Below are positions 1 through 9,291 of a stretch of DNA of 64,000 nt, one piece after another. Both the position numbers and the translations under genes were made by a program. A model generated the notes under the pieces. The model was not told where the DNA came from, made no database searches, and worked only from the letters and a program-made list of their open reading frames with translations. Source of the DNA: Sinobacterium norvegicum (GTDB lineage Bacteria; Pseudomonadota; Gammaproteobacteria; Pseudomonadales; Sinobacteriaceae); the NCBI RefSeq assembly GCF_923077115.1, contig NZ_CAKLPX010000001.1, positions 1,926,717 to 1,990,716 on the forward strand, in the 5' to 3' direction. Numbering within the stretch: the stretch's first letter is position 1; each line of letters opens with the position of its first letter.

Positions 1-1
1 A

Positions 2-787
2 CGCATCGCCACTGCCACCTTGATTGCCGATGGACAGCCGGTTATTGCCGGTGGCGTTACCAAGATGTCGAAGTCAAAAAACAACGGCATCGATCCACAG
101 GACGCTATTGAAATTTACGGCGCCGACACCGTCCGCCTTTTCACCATGTTTGCTGCGCCCCCAGAACAGACCCTGGAGTGGTCTGACTCTGCCGTTGAAG
201 GCGCCAACCGCTTTATCAAACGTGTTTGGCGTCTTGCCTACAGCCACGTGCAAAATGATCAAGTCGCCCTCGACATCGACAGCTTGAACGACAAGCAACA
301 GGGTCTGCGTCGCAAAATCCATCAGACCATTGCCAAGGTCAGCGATGACTGTGGCCGTCGACAAACCTTTAATACTGCGATCGCTGCGGTGATGGAATTA
401 GTCAACGACACCAGCAAGTTCAAGGAAGATGGCGGCCAAAACTCCGCTATTATTCGCGAATCGCTGGAAGCGGTAACCCTGTTGCTATCGCCTATAACGC
501 CCCACCTCAGCCACGCGCTGTGGCATGCCTTAGGGCATGAGGGCGCCGTGGTCGACGCCCACTGGCCCACCGTCGATGAGGCCGCACTCGTTCAGGCCAA
601 TATCCCATTGATTGTTCAGGTCAATGGCAAGGTACGTTCAAAGCTAAGCGTCAGCGCCGACTCCAGCAAGGAGCAGCTTGAGGCTATCGCCTTGGCCGAT
701 GAGAACGTCCAGCGCTTCATGGATGGCAAGGCCGTTCGCAAGGTCATTGTGGTACCGGGTAAGCTGGTCAACATCGTTGTCGGCTAG
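2..787 (+). CDS. leuS: Leucyl-tRNA synthetase, C-terminal part (5' end outside window)
   Basis: Class I aminoacyl-tRNA synthetase that charges tRNA-Leu in the cytoplasm. The reading frame is open from base 2, so the N-terminal catalytic and editing domains lie upstream of the window. The KMSKS catalytic loop is encoded at 62-76 and is followed by the SKNNG-IDP segment typical of LeuRS. After it come the anticodon-binding helical domain and a C-terminal domain ending in a VVPGKLVNIVVG-type tail. The gene is followed after about 107 bases by lptE and holA, a gene order widely conserved in gammaproteobacteria. Identification is firm; only the 5' end is missing. Confidence 0.96.
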   Translation, partial: RIATATLIADGQPVIAGGVTKMSKSKNNGIDPQDAIEIYGADTVRLFTMFAAPPEQTLEWSDSAVEGANRFIKRVWRLAYSHVQNDQVALDIDSLNDKQQGLRRKIHQTIAKVSDDCGRRQTFNTAIAAVMELVNDTSKFKEDGGQNSAIIRESLEAVTLLLSPITPHLSHALWHALGHEGAVVDAHWPTVDEAALVQANIPLIVQVNGKVRSKLSVSADSSKEQLEAIALADENVQRFMDGKAVRKVIVVPGKLVNIVVG

Positions 788-894
788 CGTCGCTATCTGT
801 AGTAACTGCTTGCCAGCATTTACCGGCAGTTGCTACAGTCTTCTATTGAACACAAAGACTTAACCTAACACGACAGCAACGCATAGGATTCTGC

Positions 895-1506
895 ATGCAC
901 ACATTGACCAAGAGTCTACGCAACATAGGCCTCGCCACCGTTGTTCTTACCTTGACTCTACTTGCCGGCTGCGGCTTCCAATTACGCGGCAATGTCGATA
1001 TTGCAGAGCCTATTACCAACTTGAAGCTCACCGGTAAAACTCGCGGCCCGATTATCGAGCAAATCAAACGCAGCTTCACTCTTTACGATATCAATGTCGC
1101 CGACATCACCGACAGCACCGCCTACGAACTCGCCTTTATCGAAGTCAAGGAAGATGAGCGCAGCGTTGGCTACGATGCTCAGGCAAGGACCAGCGAGTAT
1201 GAGTTGACGATGGTGGTCGAATTCACTCTGCTTAACAACGAGGGCTTAACACTGATCCCGCCTCGAAAAGTCTATGCTGAGAAAATCTATTACAACAACC
1301 CCGATAACGTCATCGCCTCCGATAATGAAAAAGAGCTGTTGCTGCGTGATTTGCGCACCCAGTTAGCGGTCAGCATCGTCAACCAGCTCGCCACCATCGA
1401 CGACCAACGCTTGCTAGAGCTACAAGCGCAGGCCGAGGAACAGCAACAACAGAATCCGACACCACCGGCTGCCACATCAGACTCATCGTTTTTCGATCAG
1501 CCTTAA
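895..1506 (+). CDS. lptE: LPS-assembly lipoprotein LptE
   Basis: Outer-membrane lipoprotein that plugs the LptD barrel and helps insert lipopolysaccharide into the outer leaflet. The 203-residue product has an N-terminal signal peptide with a lipobox ending at Cys26 (LLAGC), followed directly by the GFQLRG sequence that is characteristic of LptE/RlpB. The C-terminus is low-complexity, rich in Gln, Pro and Ala, as in many LptE proteins. It sits between leuS and holA, which is its usual place. The stop lies six bases before the holA start, so the two are probably co-transcribed. Confidence 0.92.
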   Translation: MHTLTKSLRNIGLATVVLTLTLLAGCGFQLRGNVDIAEPITNLKLTGKTRGPIIEQIKRSFTLYDINVADITDSTAYELAFIEVKEDERSVGYDAQARTSEYELTMVVEFTLLNNEGLTLIPPRKVYAEKIYYNNPDNVIASDNEKELLLRDLRTQLAVSIVNQLATIDDQRLLELQAQAEEQQQQNPTPPAATSDSSFFDQP

Positions 1507-1512
1507 ACCACG

Positions 1513-2526
1513 ATGAAACTGAGCCCAAACCAGTTCGACCAGCATGCTAAATCTGGCCTATTACCCATTTATTGGTGCTGCGGTGACGAGTCACTCTTAG
1601 TGCAAGAGGCGGGCGAGGCACTGCGCCGGGTCGCCGCCAGCCAGGGTTTTGATGAGCGGGAGTTACACCATGTCGACAGCAGCTTTAGCTGGGCAGAAAC
1701 ACTGACCAGCGCCAACAGTTTATCGCTGTTCGCCAGTCGTAAAATCATCGAGATTCGGCTGAAGGCAGGCAAGCTTGATGAGCAGGCCGGCAAGGCCTTG
1801 GCCAGCTATTTAGACAACCCCAATCCCGACACCATCATCCTATTAATCAGCGCCAAACTCGACAGCAATGCCAGCCGCAGTAAAGGTTACAAGTTAGTTG
1901 ATAAAGTTGGGGGGATTGTCACGCTCTGGCCGATTGAAGGCTACCAACTGGTTAAATGGATAGAGCAGCGCCTCAATGCGGCCAAACTCAAGGCTGATCA
2001 AGAGGCCTGTCAGCTATTGGCCGACAGAGTTGAGGGCAACCTTCTCGCCGCCGTACAAGAAATAGAAAAACTCAAACTATTAGTCGACGGTGATACGGTG
2101 ACTGCTAAGACAGTGATGCAGGTCGTTGCCGACAGTTCCCGATATACTGTGTTCAACCTCAGCGACAGGATGCTCACGGGTAACCCCGGCGAAGCTCTTA
2201 AGGTCCTCAATGGTTTGCGCGGCGAAGGAGCGGAAGTCATTTTGATACTGTGGGCGCTAACCCGCGAGGTTCGCATTCTCGTCCAATTGGCCAGCAGCAC
2301 TAACATCAATGCCAGCTTTAAGCAGCTGAGAATCTTTGACCGACGCCAGCCAATATATCGCAAAGCCTTATCCCGGATGAGCAAGCGGCAAGGCCTCGGG
2401 GCGCTCGACCACTGTCGACGCATTGACAATATGGCTAAGGGAGCAGAAAAGGGTAATGTTTGGGATGAGCTATCACTGCTTGTTTTAACCGTCTGTGGTC
2501 ACTCGCTCGCCATCCAGCAGCCCTGA
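1513..2526 (+). CDS. holA: DNA polymerase III subunit delta
   Basis: Delta subunit of the clamp-loader complex; it opens the beta sliding clamp so it can be loaded on primed DNA. The 337-residue length and the N-terminal segment with PIYWCCGDESLLVQEA match HolA, as do the middle ELNLLAAVQEIEKL-like collar helices (here GNLLAAVQEIEKLKLL). It follows lptE almost immediately, the standard gammaproteobacterial arrangement. No deviation from the family is apparent. Confidence 0.93.
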   Translation: MKLSPNQFDQHAKSGLLPIYWCCGDESLLVQEAGEALRRVAASQGFDERELHHVDSSFSWAETLTSANSLSLFASRKIIEIRLKAGKLDEQAGKALASYLDNPNPDTIILLISAKLDSNASRSKGYKLVDKVGGIVTLWPIEGYQLVKWIEQRLNAAKLKADQEACQLLADRVEGNLLAAVQEIEKLKLLVDGDTVTAKTVMQVVADSSRYTVFNLSDRMLTGNPGEALKVLNGLRGEGAEVILILWALTREVRILVQLASSTNINASFKQLRIFDRRQPIYRKALSRMSKRQGLGALDHCRRIDNMAKGAEKGNVWDELSLLVLTVCGHSLAIQQP

Positions 2527-2605
2527 GCCCCTCCTCAATGTTTACCTCTGACGCTTATCTGTTGCATAATAATACACGCACAAGCCAATCAGCATAGGGA
2601 TAATC

Positions 2606-3130
2606 ATGGGCTGCAAAAGAAGACTCTCCGGCATTTCCGCCACCGCCGCTATACTCCTTACCAGCGGCTGTGAGCTTTACCAGAACACAATTTACACCCC
2701 CAAACCTTGCGAAGGTATCGAGGAAGTCATTAGTCAATACCAGCATGGTTTCGAAGATATTCGCGGCACCGGCCAAGACTACAAAAAACTCACCATCTAC
2801 GATACTAACTATCAGATTGTGTCCAACGCCTGCAGTATTTGGGTATGGAATGATGGACAGTCGAGCTATAGCTGCTCGAAAATGTACCCTTCGGAGCAGA
2901 GTGCCAGCAACGCCTATCAAACACTCAACAGCCGTATTGAGCAATGCTTAGGCAACGATTGGCAGCAGACGACGCAGGCCAGAACACTGGCAAAAAGCGG
3001 CGAGGTAACACGCTACAAGAATGATTCTGTCAAGGCTAAGATCGGCGCTCACCTGATCAAAACCGATGCGGTAATCAAAGATGAATGGGGCGTTTACCTG
3101 TTCATCGGCAGTGATAACAACGCGCTTTAA
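2606..3130 (+). CDS. Unrecognised small lipoprotein-like protein
   Basis: I do not recognise this 174-residue protein. It has a basic, hydrophobic N-terminus (positions 1-21) with a possible lipobox at Leu18-Thr-Ser-Gly-Cys22; Thr at the -3 position makes the lipobox imperfect. Four more cysteines at about 35, 76, 90 and 114 could form two disulfides, which fits an exported protein. Short aromatic-rich stretches such as YDTNYQIVSNACSIWVW suggest a small beta-rich fold. It has its own start 79 bases after holA. An envelope or periplasmic location is inferred; no function can be assigned. Confidence 0.7.
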   Translation: MGCKRRLSGISATAAILLTSGCELYQNTIYTPKPCEGIEEVISQYQHGFEDIRGTGQDYKKLTIYDTNYQIVSNACSIWVWNDGQSSYSCSKMYPSEQSASNAYQTLNSRIEQCLGNDWQQTTQARTLAKSGEVTRYKNDSVKAKIGAHLIKTDAVIKDEWGVYLFIGSDNNAL

Positions 3131-3144
3131 TTCATTCTAAACAA

Positions 3145-3172
3145 GCGCCCTCGTCCCTACAGACGAGGGCGC
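3145..3172. repeat. Perfect 11-bp stem-loop between the lipoprotein and globin genes
   Basis: Bases 3145-3155 and 3162-3172 are perfect inverted repeats (GCGCCCTCGTC and its complement) with a six-base loop, CCTACA. The hairpin lies 14 bases after the lipoprotein stop. No T-run follows it, so it is not a standard intrinsic terminator on the + strand. It may be an mRNA 3' end-stabilising hairpin or a weak terminator. Confidence 0.6.
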
Positions 3173-3195
3173 CATCTCACTGTAATGCTATAACA

Positions 3196-3648
3196 ATGCT
3201 ATTCAATTCTATGGACAGCATTATGTATCAGCACCAGGCAGAAATTGTCGACGCCTCCATCAAACGCGCCAAAGAGCGCTGCAACGCCAACCAGTTGGCT
3301 CTGCAGATGATGACGACATTCTTCCAGCACTTCCCAGAAACGGCAGAAATCTTCGCCCCCTTCGACCTCAACAAGGTCAGCTTGATTAAGTTTTGCAAGG
3401 TTGGCGACGCATTACTGGATGCCGTTAAACACCCCGATTACTCCGTCACCGCCACCGAGGAAGAGCTTTACCGCCACCTGACCTATAACGTCAGAGACAC
3501 GGGGTATTACTTCGGTCTCATTGATGCCTATGTCGCCACCATCCAGACGGCTCTTGGCAATGAGTGGACAAGTGCAGAAAACGAGGCCTGGCAGGATACT
3601 GTCGCCGGCATGCGGTTCAATATTAACCAGGCGTCCCAACAACTATAA
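3196..3648 (+). CDS. Single-domain globin-like haem protein
   Basis: The 150-residue product looks like a bacterial single-domain globin. The helix-G/H region DTGYYFGLIDAYVATIQTAL followed by LGNEWTSAENEAWQ matches the globin pattern. His94 (in LYRHLTYN) lies 27 residues before the LG pair, the spacing of the proximal His in Vitreoscilla haemoglobin. The family binds haem and O2 or NO; the physiological role here is unknown. The start is uncertain: Met1, Met6 (3211) and Met10 (3223) are all possible and none has a good Shine-Dalgarno. It may be an orphan gene between the lipoprotein and the convergent serine hydrolase. Confidence 0.72.
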   Translation: MLFNSMDSIMYQHQAEIVDASIKRAKERCNANQLALQMMTTFFQHFPETAEIFAPFDLNKVSLIKFCKVGDALLDAVKHPDYSVTATEEELYRHLTYNVRDTGYYFGLIDAYVATIQTALGNEWTSAENEAWQDTVAGMRFNINQASQQL

Positions 3649-4881
3649 TACTGGCCTGTTATCGGCGAAATCAGCCAGCCCATGCCACAGCGTTTTCAGT
3701 GTTTTCATCATCAGCGCACTGTCTTGGTGTGGGTAGGAGCCCTGGCCGACCACCAGTAACTGTCGCGATTGGTCGACCCAGGCAAACTGGCCGTGAATCC
3801 CAATCATCGAATATCGTTGCTGCTCCGGCTCTAATACCCAGAATTGATTGTGATACTGACCAGAGGGGAAAAGAGTATCCTGGTCGTGGGCCTGATAGGC
3901 TTTTTTCAACGACGCATCGCTTACCACTAGGTCATCGAAGAAGCAGGCCGGGACGATTTGCTCGCCACGATAATTGACCCCCTTATTAAGGGTGAGCAAG
4001 GCAACCCGACAAAAATCCTGCAGCGACAGATTAATCTGCCCTTCGATAATGGTAAATCCCTTGCTATCGGTATTCAGCCAGGCTGCCTTTTCGGCACCTA
4101 TATGACGGTAAAGCTTGAGTTCGAACAACTCGGCAAAGCTCCGCTGATAAATGGCCTCCAGTATCATCGCCAACACATTGGTCAGGCAGGAGTTATACAC
4201 AAAGGCCTCGCCAGCAGGGTATTGTGCCTCGACTAGATTTTCCAACATCCACTGCTGCACGCCTATTGCACGGTCTTTTTCTGTTGGCGGATAATAACCA
4301 GCCGACCGGGTATACGACCAATAATGGGCATCCGCAGAGCTATAGTCCTCGCTATATAAAATCCCGGCCTGCATATCCAGCAGATGCTGAACCGTGACAT
4401 CCTGCCATACTGCATGCTGAGAAAATGCAGGCAAATATTCGATCACCCGCCGCCCTAATTGCAATAGCCCCTCCTCTTCAGCAATAGCGACCATCATCGC
4501 ACACAGAGACTTACTACAGGAGTGAATAACATGACGATCATCCGCCACCATGCCATTTCGGTAGGATTGATGTACCAGCTGCCCTCGGTGTACAACCATC
4601 AAACCATCATTGAACAGACGCCGGTTAAGCAACTGTTCGCCGCTGATCTGACGCCCACTCAGCAATGGGTCCGCAAAAATCATTCCCTCGACAGGCCAAG
4701 GTTTGGTGGCGACAGAAAAGTCGGCAACCTCGCCACCCGGCTCAACGGCAAGCGTCTTGAAAATTTCAACCATCTGGCTTTGGCTGGCGATTAGATATTC
4801 AGATTTATCCCAATTGCTGTGACCAATATCAAGAGTTTCATGAAGCTGAAAACGAGGACTGTTATTAACTGTTTTAACCAT
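3643..4881 (-). CDS. Serine hydrolase, beta-lactamase class C / NylB-like family
   Basis: Cytoplasmic-looking serine hydrolase of the Beta-lactamase (PF00144) fold; no signal peptide is evident. With the chosen start, the nucleophile motif SxxK is Ser121-Cys-Ser-Lys124, preceded by HVIH and followed by a helix. A later FVYNSC segment supplies the catalytic Tyr, and an HGQFAWVD segment sits where the third (KTG/HxG) motif belongs. The pattern is closer to 6-aminohexanoate-dimer hydrolase and esterases than to true AmpC, so substrate cannot be predicted. The frame stays open to 4980, but that runs into a terminator hairpin, so an internal ATG (4881 or 4902) is more likely. Its last six bases overlap the 3' end of the convergent globin gene. 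Confidence 0.82.
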   Translation of the reverse strand: MVKTVNNSPRFQLHETLDIGHSNWDKSEYLIASQSQMVEIFKTLAVEPGGEVADFSVATKPWPVEGMIFADPLLSGRQISGEQLLNRRLFNDGLMVVHRGQLVHQSYRNGMVADDRHVIHSCSKSLCAMMVAIAEEEGLLQLGRRVIEYLPAFSQHAVWQDVTVQHLLDMQAGILYSEDYSSADAHYWSYTRSAGYYPPTEKDRAIGVQQWMLENLVEAQYPAGEAFVYNSCLTNVLAMILEAIYQRSFAELFELKLYRHIGAEKAAWLNTDSKGFTIIEGQINLSLQDFCRVALLTLNKGVNYRGEQIVPACFFDDLVVSDASLKKAYQAHDQDTLFPSGQYHNQFWVLEPEQQRYSMIGIHGQFAWVDQSRQLLVVGQGSYPHQDSALMMKTLKTLWHGLADFADNRPVL

Positions 4882-4980
4882 AATCAGTATCTTTTTTTTC
4901 ATTATAGGCGTGATTAACATCAGCTTAACACGGCACCAAAAGATAACGATAGAGGTTAGCTGCGCATTATTGACAGGCAT

Positions 4981-5008
4981 AAAAAAACGCCCTGTGGGGC
5001 GTTTTTTT
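4981..5008. terminator. Bidirectional intrinsic terminator downstream of hpt
   Basis: The sequence is AAAAAAACGCCC, loop TGTG, GGGCGTTTTTTT. The GC stem flanked by A and T runs would terminate the minus-strand hpt transcript and could also act on the + strand. Confidence 0.85.
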
Positions 5009-5032
5009 TATGCGACCAACAGCGGCTACAAA

Positions 5033-5590
5033 TCAATGATCTTTGAGGGCATAAATCGCAGGCAGGTTACGCAAATAACCTTTGTAGTCCATACCGCAAC
5101 CGAAGATGAAACGGTCTTCTACTTCCAGACCAACAAAATCGCCAACCAATGCTTTATCGACTTTGCGGTCATGCAACTTATTGACCAGCACTGCGCTATA
5201 GATTTCCGCAGCGCCCTGAACCTTGCACGACTCGATAATCGACGCCAGGGTGACACCCTCATCAAGAATATCGTCAACCACAACCACCACGCGCCCCTCT
5301 AATGAACGCTGAGGTGTTGCGCGCCACTCCAGAGTCTCACCGCCGACTGTCTCGTCACGATAACGCGTGGCGTGGCAGTAATCGATCTGCGAAGGAAATT
5401 GTAAGCGCTTTGTCACTTCAGAGGTTGTCACTAAACCACCGTTCATCACACAGACAAAGATCGGGTCTTTATCGGCCAACTTATCGGTAATCTCCGCTGC
5501 CATTTTATCATAGGCTGCGTTGATTGTTTCCTCAGAAACTACAAGATCAGCTTCCGCCATTACTTGGCGTATTTCACTTACTTGGCTCAT
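5033..5590 (-). CDS. hpt: Hypoxanthine(-guanine) phosphoribosyltransferase
   Basis: Purine-salvage enzyme converting hypoxanthine and/or guanine plus PRPP to IMP or GMP. The 185-residue protein carries the PRPP-binding signature VVVDDILDEGVT at about residues 103-114. It also has the N-terminal FVCVMNGGLV loop of this subclass. It is a single gene with its own terminator at 4981-5008 and a consensus -10 box about 40 bases upstream. Hypoxanthine is probably the preferred base, as in relatives of this length, but that is an inference. Confidence 0.92.
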   Translation of the reverse strand: MSQVSEIRQVMAEADLVVSEETINAAYDKMAAEITDKLADKDPIFVCVMNGGLVTTSEVTKRLQFPSQIDYCHATRYRDETVGGETLEWRATPQRSLEGRVVVVVDDILDEGVTLASIIESCKVQGAAEIYSAVLVNKLHDRKVDKALVGDFVGLEVEDRFIFGCGMDYKGYLRNLPAIYALKDH

Positions 5591-5628
5591 GCACTCGGTC
5601 TCGATATTGATAACTTTAGAGGCGCGGG

Positions 5629-5634
5629 ATTATA
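5629..5634 (-). promoter_or_regulatory. Probable -10 box of the hpt promoter
   Basis: On the minus strand this reads TATAAT, a perfect sigma-70 -10 element 39 bases before the hpt start. It is followed by a GC-rich discriminator (CCCGCGCC), a feature common in promoters under stringent control. I see no good -35 element at the normal distance, so this is a motif-only call. Confidence 0.4.
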
Positions 5635-5716
5635 ACCCGAGCGATTTAAAAATTCATGCTAAAGCTGGCCTAATAGTCAAACTAACCGCTTATTGACTAT
5701 AAGCCGTTGATCTAAA

Positions 5717-6346
5717 TTATGTTGACACCACGATATGCTTATCCGTCAGCATTCCTTTGTCGACAATATAATCAATTATAGTCTGAATCCCCGTCTCGTC
5801 TTTAAGATTTGAAAATACAAAAGGTGCATCGCCGCGCATTTTCTTGGCATCACGGTCCATCACTTCCAGCGATGCCCCTACGAGCGGCGCCAAATCAATC
5901 TTGTTGATGATTAACAGGTCTGACTTGGTAATACCGGGTCCCCCCTTGCGCGGTATTTTATCCCCTGCCGAAACATCGATAACATAGAGGGTGAGATCGG
6001 ATAGTTCGGGGCTGAATGTCGCCGCTAAGTTATCACCACCACTCTCAACAAAGACCAATTCCAAACCGTCGAATCGCTCGGTCAGCTCATCGACAGCGGC
6101 GAGATTCATCGAGGCATCTTCACGGATTGCCGTGTGCGGACAGCCCCCCGTCTCGACACCGATAATCCTATCGTTATCGAGCACCTTATGTTGCTGCAGA
6201 AACTTGGCATCTTCGCGGGTGTAGATATCATTGGTAATCACCGCCAAATTATAGTGCTCAGCCATATAACCGCAGAGCGCCTTTACCAGTGCTGTTTTAC
6301 CCGAACCAACGGGACCGCCAATACCTATGCGTAAAACCTGTGTCAT
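5717..6346 (-). CDS. ureG: Urease accessory GTPase UreG
   Basis: SIMIBI-class GTPase that delivers nickel to apo-urease with UreF and UreD. The 209-residue protein has the P-loop GPVGSGKT at about residues 11-18 and the nickel-binding Cys-Pro-His motif at about 69-71. It also has the ESGGDN and NKIDL motifs of the family. Two adjacent ATG codons exist (6349 and 6346); the second is better spaced from the GAGG ribosome site. It is the last gene of the ureDABCEFG cluster, starting 29 bases after the ureF stop. Confidence 0.96.
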   Translation of the reverse strand: MTQVLRIGIGGPVGSGKTALVKALCGYMAEHYNLAVITNDIYTREDAKFLQQHKVLDNDRIIGVETGGCPHTAIREDASMNLAAVDELTERFDGLELVFVESGGDNLAATFSPELSDLTLYVIDVSAGDKIPRKGGPGITKSDLLIINKIDLAPLVGASLEVMDRDAKKMRGDAPFVFSNLKDETGIQTIIDYIVDKGMLTDKHIVVST

Positions 6347-6375
6347 CATTACCTCAAAGAAAAATTGTGTTTAAT

Positions 6376-7053
6376 TTACGAACGAAACAACCGGCTATAT
6401 TGGTTCTCATGCCAACTACTGGCCATGGCCACTCCGGTTAGACTATTGCCAATTTGCTCATCATCCATAGCCAATGCATCCGTTACTGCGGCGGTGATGG
6501 CAGGCATCAGCTGTACCATTAATCGCTGACCTTCAGTTTGCCCCAACGGCACAATTTTAGTCGCCGCCTGCACCTGATTTTCCAACCAGCTAAAGGAAAA
6601 ACCCTCGAGCAATGCCTCCACAGAGATGCCAGCATCGACGCCTGCGACGGCAAATAGACTGCAAAAACTTAGCTCTTTTTCACCGCCGGTAATAGACAGC
6701 GCGCCAATGTTCAGGCTTTTCAGCAAGCGCTTAAGCGCCGCACCCAACTGGCTATCCTCTAACAGTAACTCCTTGGTTTCACGGCTGGCTAACAGGTAAT
6801 CATTCCAATCACTAAAAGCCGACTGATCACCGCTCTGAACCGCACGATGCAAACGGATCAACACCGGCAGATCTAAAAATGCCAAACCGTGAGTCATCAC
6901 CCCCTGCAACCAATCACCGACCTCCTCTGCACAGGTAAGCCAACCGCAATCGATGGCATACTCCAAACCCTGCGAATAGGCATATGCCCCCACTGGCAAG
7001 GCTGGGCTGACCAACTGCATCAGCTTTAACCGCGCCAGTGAATCAGTGCTCAT
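6376..7053 (-). CDS. ureF: Urease accessory protein UreF
   Basis: Component of the UreD-UreF-UreG activation complex that controls GTP-dependent nickel insertion. The 225-residue protein begins MSTDSLARLKLMQL and contains VSPALPVGAYAYSQGLEYAI, the highly conserved UreF N-terminal segment. An in-frame upstream extension to 7131 exists, but it is only the other-frame reading of the His-rich ureE tail, so the ATG at 7053 is chosen. The start overlaps the ureE stop by 11 bases, implying translational coupling. Confidence 0.95.
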   Translation of the reverse strand: MSTDSLARLKLMQLVSPALPVGAYAYSQGLEYAIDCGWLTCAEEVGDWLQGVMTHGLAFLDLPVLIRLHRAVQSGDQSAFSDWNDYLLASRETKELLLEDSQLGAALKRLLKSLNIGALSITGGEKELSFCSLFAVAGVDAGISVEALLEGFSFSWLENQVQAATKIVPLGQTEGQRLMVQLMPAITAAVTDALAMDDEQIGNSLTGVAMASSWHENQYSRLFRS

Positions 7054-7537
7054 GATGATGACTTTGCTGCCCATGATCATGACTATCATCATGGCCATGA
7101 CTATGACCACCATGATTACCGTAGGCACCATTCTCCGGGTGGAAGGGGCGTTGCTGCCGCTCTACCTCAAGGGCAAAACCTCGCACCATGTTATCCAACA
7201 CGTAGTCGTGTTGATAACGTAACCAGCCCTCACCCAACTGCAGCGGCATATGGCGGTTACCCAAATGATAAGCCGCCTTTGCCAACAGCCAGGGGTTATC
7301 GGTAAGGACGACAGAGACATCTTCCAGTGCTGCCTTGACCAGAATCAGCTGACCATTCTCAGCCAGCAGGCAATCGCCATCGCTGAGTACCTTGCCCCGC
7401 TCTATCATCCAGCCCATGGGCTGACCACATCGTGTCTCACTCTTAAATCGAGAGCGTTTGCGCTGATCCCAACTGAGATCAACGATAAGCATCGTCGCCT
7501 CTGGTGCTGCAACCACTACTTCTTGGCACATCAACAT
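7043..7537 (-). CDS. ureE: Urease accessory protein UreE, nickel metallochaperone
   Basis: Dimeric nickel chaperone that hands Ni2+ to UreG. The protein is about 164 residues from the ATG at 7537, which has an AGGTGG ribosome site seven bases upstream; an ATG at 7531 is also possible. The central YHLGNRHMPLQ segment holds the conserved interface His. The final 23 residues include ten histidines interspersed with Gly, Asp and Ser, a Klebsiella-type nickel-storage tail. It lies 50 bases after ureC and overlaps ureF. Confidence 0.95.
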   Translation of the reverse strand: MLMCQEVVVAAPEATMLIVDLSWDQRKRSRFKSETRCGQPMGWMIERGKVLSDGDCLLAENGQLILVKAALEDVSVVLTDNPWLLAKAAYHLGNRHMPLQLGEGWLRYQHDYVLDNMVRGFALEVERQQRPFHPENGAYGNHGGHSHGHDDSHDHGQQSHHHEH

Positions 7538-7587
7538 ATCACTACCACCTACTGTGAGTTGTTTGCTTTTTGTCGCGCAATAGCCGA

Positions 7588-9291
7588 TCAAAACAGCGAA
7601 TATAATTGGCTCATTGGCAACGCTGTCGCCGGTTCGCAATCGAGTAATTGACCGTCGGCCCGCACCTCATAGGTTTCTGGGTCGACCTCCATATGGGGCT
7701 GGTAGTCATTCAGTTTCATATCTTTCTTTTTGACACTGCGACAATTTTTCACCGCCACCAAGCGCCGATCTAAACCCAGCTTTTCACCAATGCCAGCAGC
7801 CACCGCAGCCTCGCTGACAAAGTTGACGGAAGTCTGACTAACCGCCTTACCCATGGCGCCAAACATCGGCCTAAAATGCACTGGCTGTGGCGTCGGAATA
7901 GAGGCGTTAGGATCACCCATCGGCGCGGCGGCAATCATGCCGCCCTTGATAATCATCGCCGGTTTAACACCAAAAAACGCCGGTTTCCACATCACTAGAT
8001 CGGCCAGCTTACCCACCTCGATAGAACCCACCTCGTGGCTGATACCATGCGCAATAGCCGGGTTGATGGTGTATTTGGCAATATAGCGACGGGCGCGAAA
8101 ATTGTCACTCCAGTCGCTGTCCTCTGGTAATGCCCCTCGCTGCTGCTTCATTTTGTGAGCCGTCTGCCAGGTCCGCGTCACCACCTCGCCTACCCGCCCC
8201 ATCGCCTGAGAGTCGGAGCTAATCATCGAGAACGCGCCTAAATCATGCAAAATATCTTCTGCAGCAATCGTCTCTTTGCGTATACGAGAGTCGGCAAAGG
8301 CGACATCCTCGGCAATTTTAGGGTCTAAATGATGGCAGACCATCAACATATCGAGGTGCTCATCCACCGTATTGATGGTATAGGGGCGGGTTGGGTTGGT
8401 CGACGACGGCAGTACATTATCCAAGCCGCAGGCCTTGATGATATCCGGCGCATGACCGCCACCCGCTCCCTCTGTGTGGTAGGTGTGAATCGTGCGGCCA
8501 TCAAAGGCCTTAATCGTATCTTCAACAAAACCAGATTCATTCAGCGTATCGGTATGAATAGCCACTTGGATATCGTGCTGTTCCGCCACCGACAAACAGG
8601 TATCGATAGAGCTCGGCGTGGTACCCCAGTCTTCATGCAACTTTAAACCACAGACACCGGCCAGCACCTGCTGCTCTAACGCCTCAGGTAAGCTCGTATT
8701 ACCCTTGCCCAGCAGACCGATATTCATTGGCACCGACTCCACCGCCTGTAACATCTTGCCGATATGCCAGGGACCTGGCGTGCAGGTCGTCGCATTCGTC
8801 CCCGTCGCCGGCCCTGTGCCGCCACCAATCATGGTGGTCACGCCGCTCATCAATGCCTCATCGATCTGTTGCGGGCAAATAAAGTGAATATGGGCATCGA
8901 TGCCTCCGGCGGTGACAATTTGCCCCTCTCCGGCAATGATTTCGGTGCAGGGGCCTATTTCAATATCGACACCGTCTTGAATATCAGGATTTCCCGCCTT
9001 ACCAATAGCCACAATACGCCCAGCCTTGAGCGCCAAATCCGCCTTGACCACGCCCCAGTAATCGAGAATAACCACATTGGTAATGACGGTATCCGGTGTT
9101 AACTCGTAGCCCGCCTGACTCTGTCCCATACCGTCACGAATAACCTTGCCACCACCAAATTTAACCTCTTCGCCGTAATGGGTATAATCTTTTTCGACCT
9201 CGATCCACAGCGCTGTATCGGCTAAGCGAACCCTGTCGCCGGTGGTGGGGCCAAACATCTCCGCATAGGTGGTACGATCCATTTTACTCAT
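7588..9291 (-). CDS. ureC: Urease subunit alpha (catalytic)
   Basis: Catalytic subunit hydrolysing urea to ammonia and carbamate at a dinuclear nickel site. With the start at 9291 the protein is 567 residues, and every active-site residue falls at its Klebsiella position. These are His134 and His136 (HIHF), the carbamylated Lys217 (GLKLHED), His246, His272, flap Cys319-His320 and Asp360 (SSDSQAMGR). The longer frame to 9402 runs back inside ureB and is rejected because [20 protein letters not shown] is the standard N-terminus. The ATG overlaps the ureB stop by eight bases. This should be an active enzyme. Confidence 0.98.
   Translation of the reverse strand: MSKMDRTTYAEMFGPTTGDRVRLADTALWIEVEKDYTHYGEEVKFGGGKVIRDGMGQSQAGYELTPDTVITNVVILDYWGVVKADLALKAGRIVAIGKAGNPDIQDGVDIEIGPCTEIIAGEGQIVTAGGIDAHIHFICPQQIDEALMSGVTTMIGGGTGPATGTNATTCTPGPWHIGKMLQAVESVPMNIGLLGKGNTSLPEALEQQVLAGVCGLKLHEDWGTTPSSIDTCLSVAEQHDIQVAIHTDTLNESGFVEDTIKAFDGRTIHTYHTEGAGGGHAPDIIKACGLDNVLPSSTNPTRPYTINTVDEHLDMLMVCHHLDPKIAEDVAFADSRIRKETIAAEDILHDLGAFSMISSDSQAMGRVGEVVTRTWQTAHKMKQQRGALPEDSDWSDNFRARRYIAKYTINPAIAHGISHEVGSIEVGKLADLVMWKPAFFGVKPAMIIKGGMIAAAPMGDPNASIPTPQPVHFRPMFGAMGKAVSQTSVNFVSEAAVAAGIGEKLGLDRRLVAVKNCRSVKKKDMKLNDYQPHMEVDPETYEVRADGQLLDCEPATALPMSQLYSLF

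Noticed and set aside
7054..7131. Longer N-terminus for ureF
   Set aside because: The added Met/Val/Ile-rich stretch is the other-frame reading of the His codons in the ureE tail.
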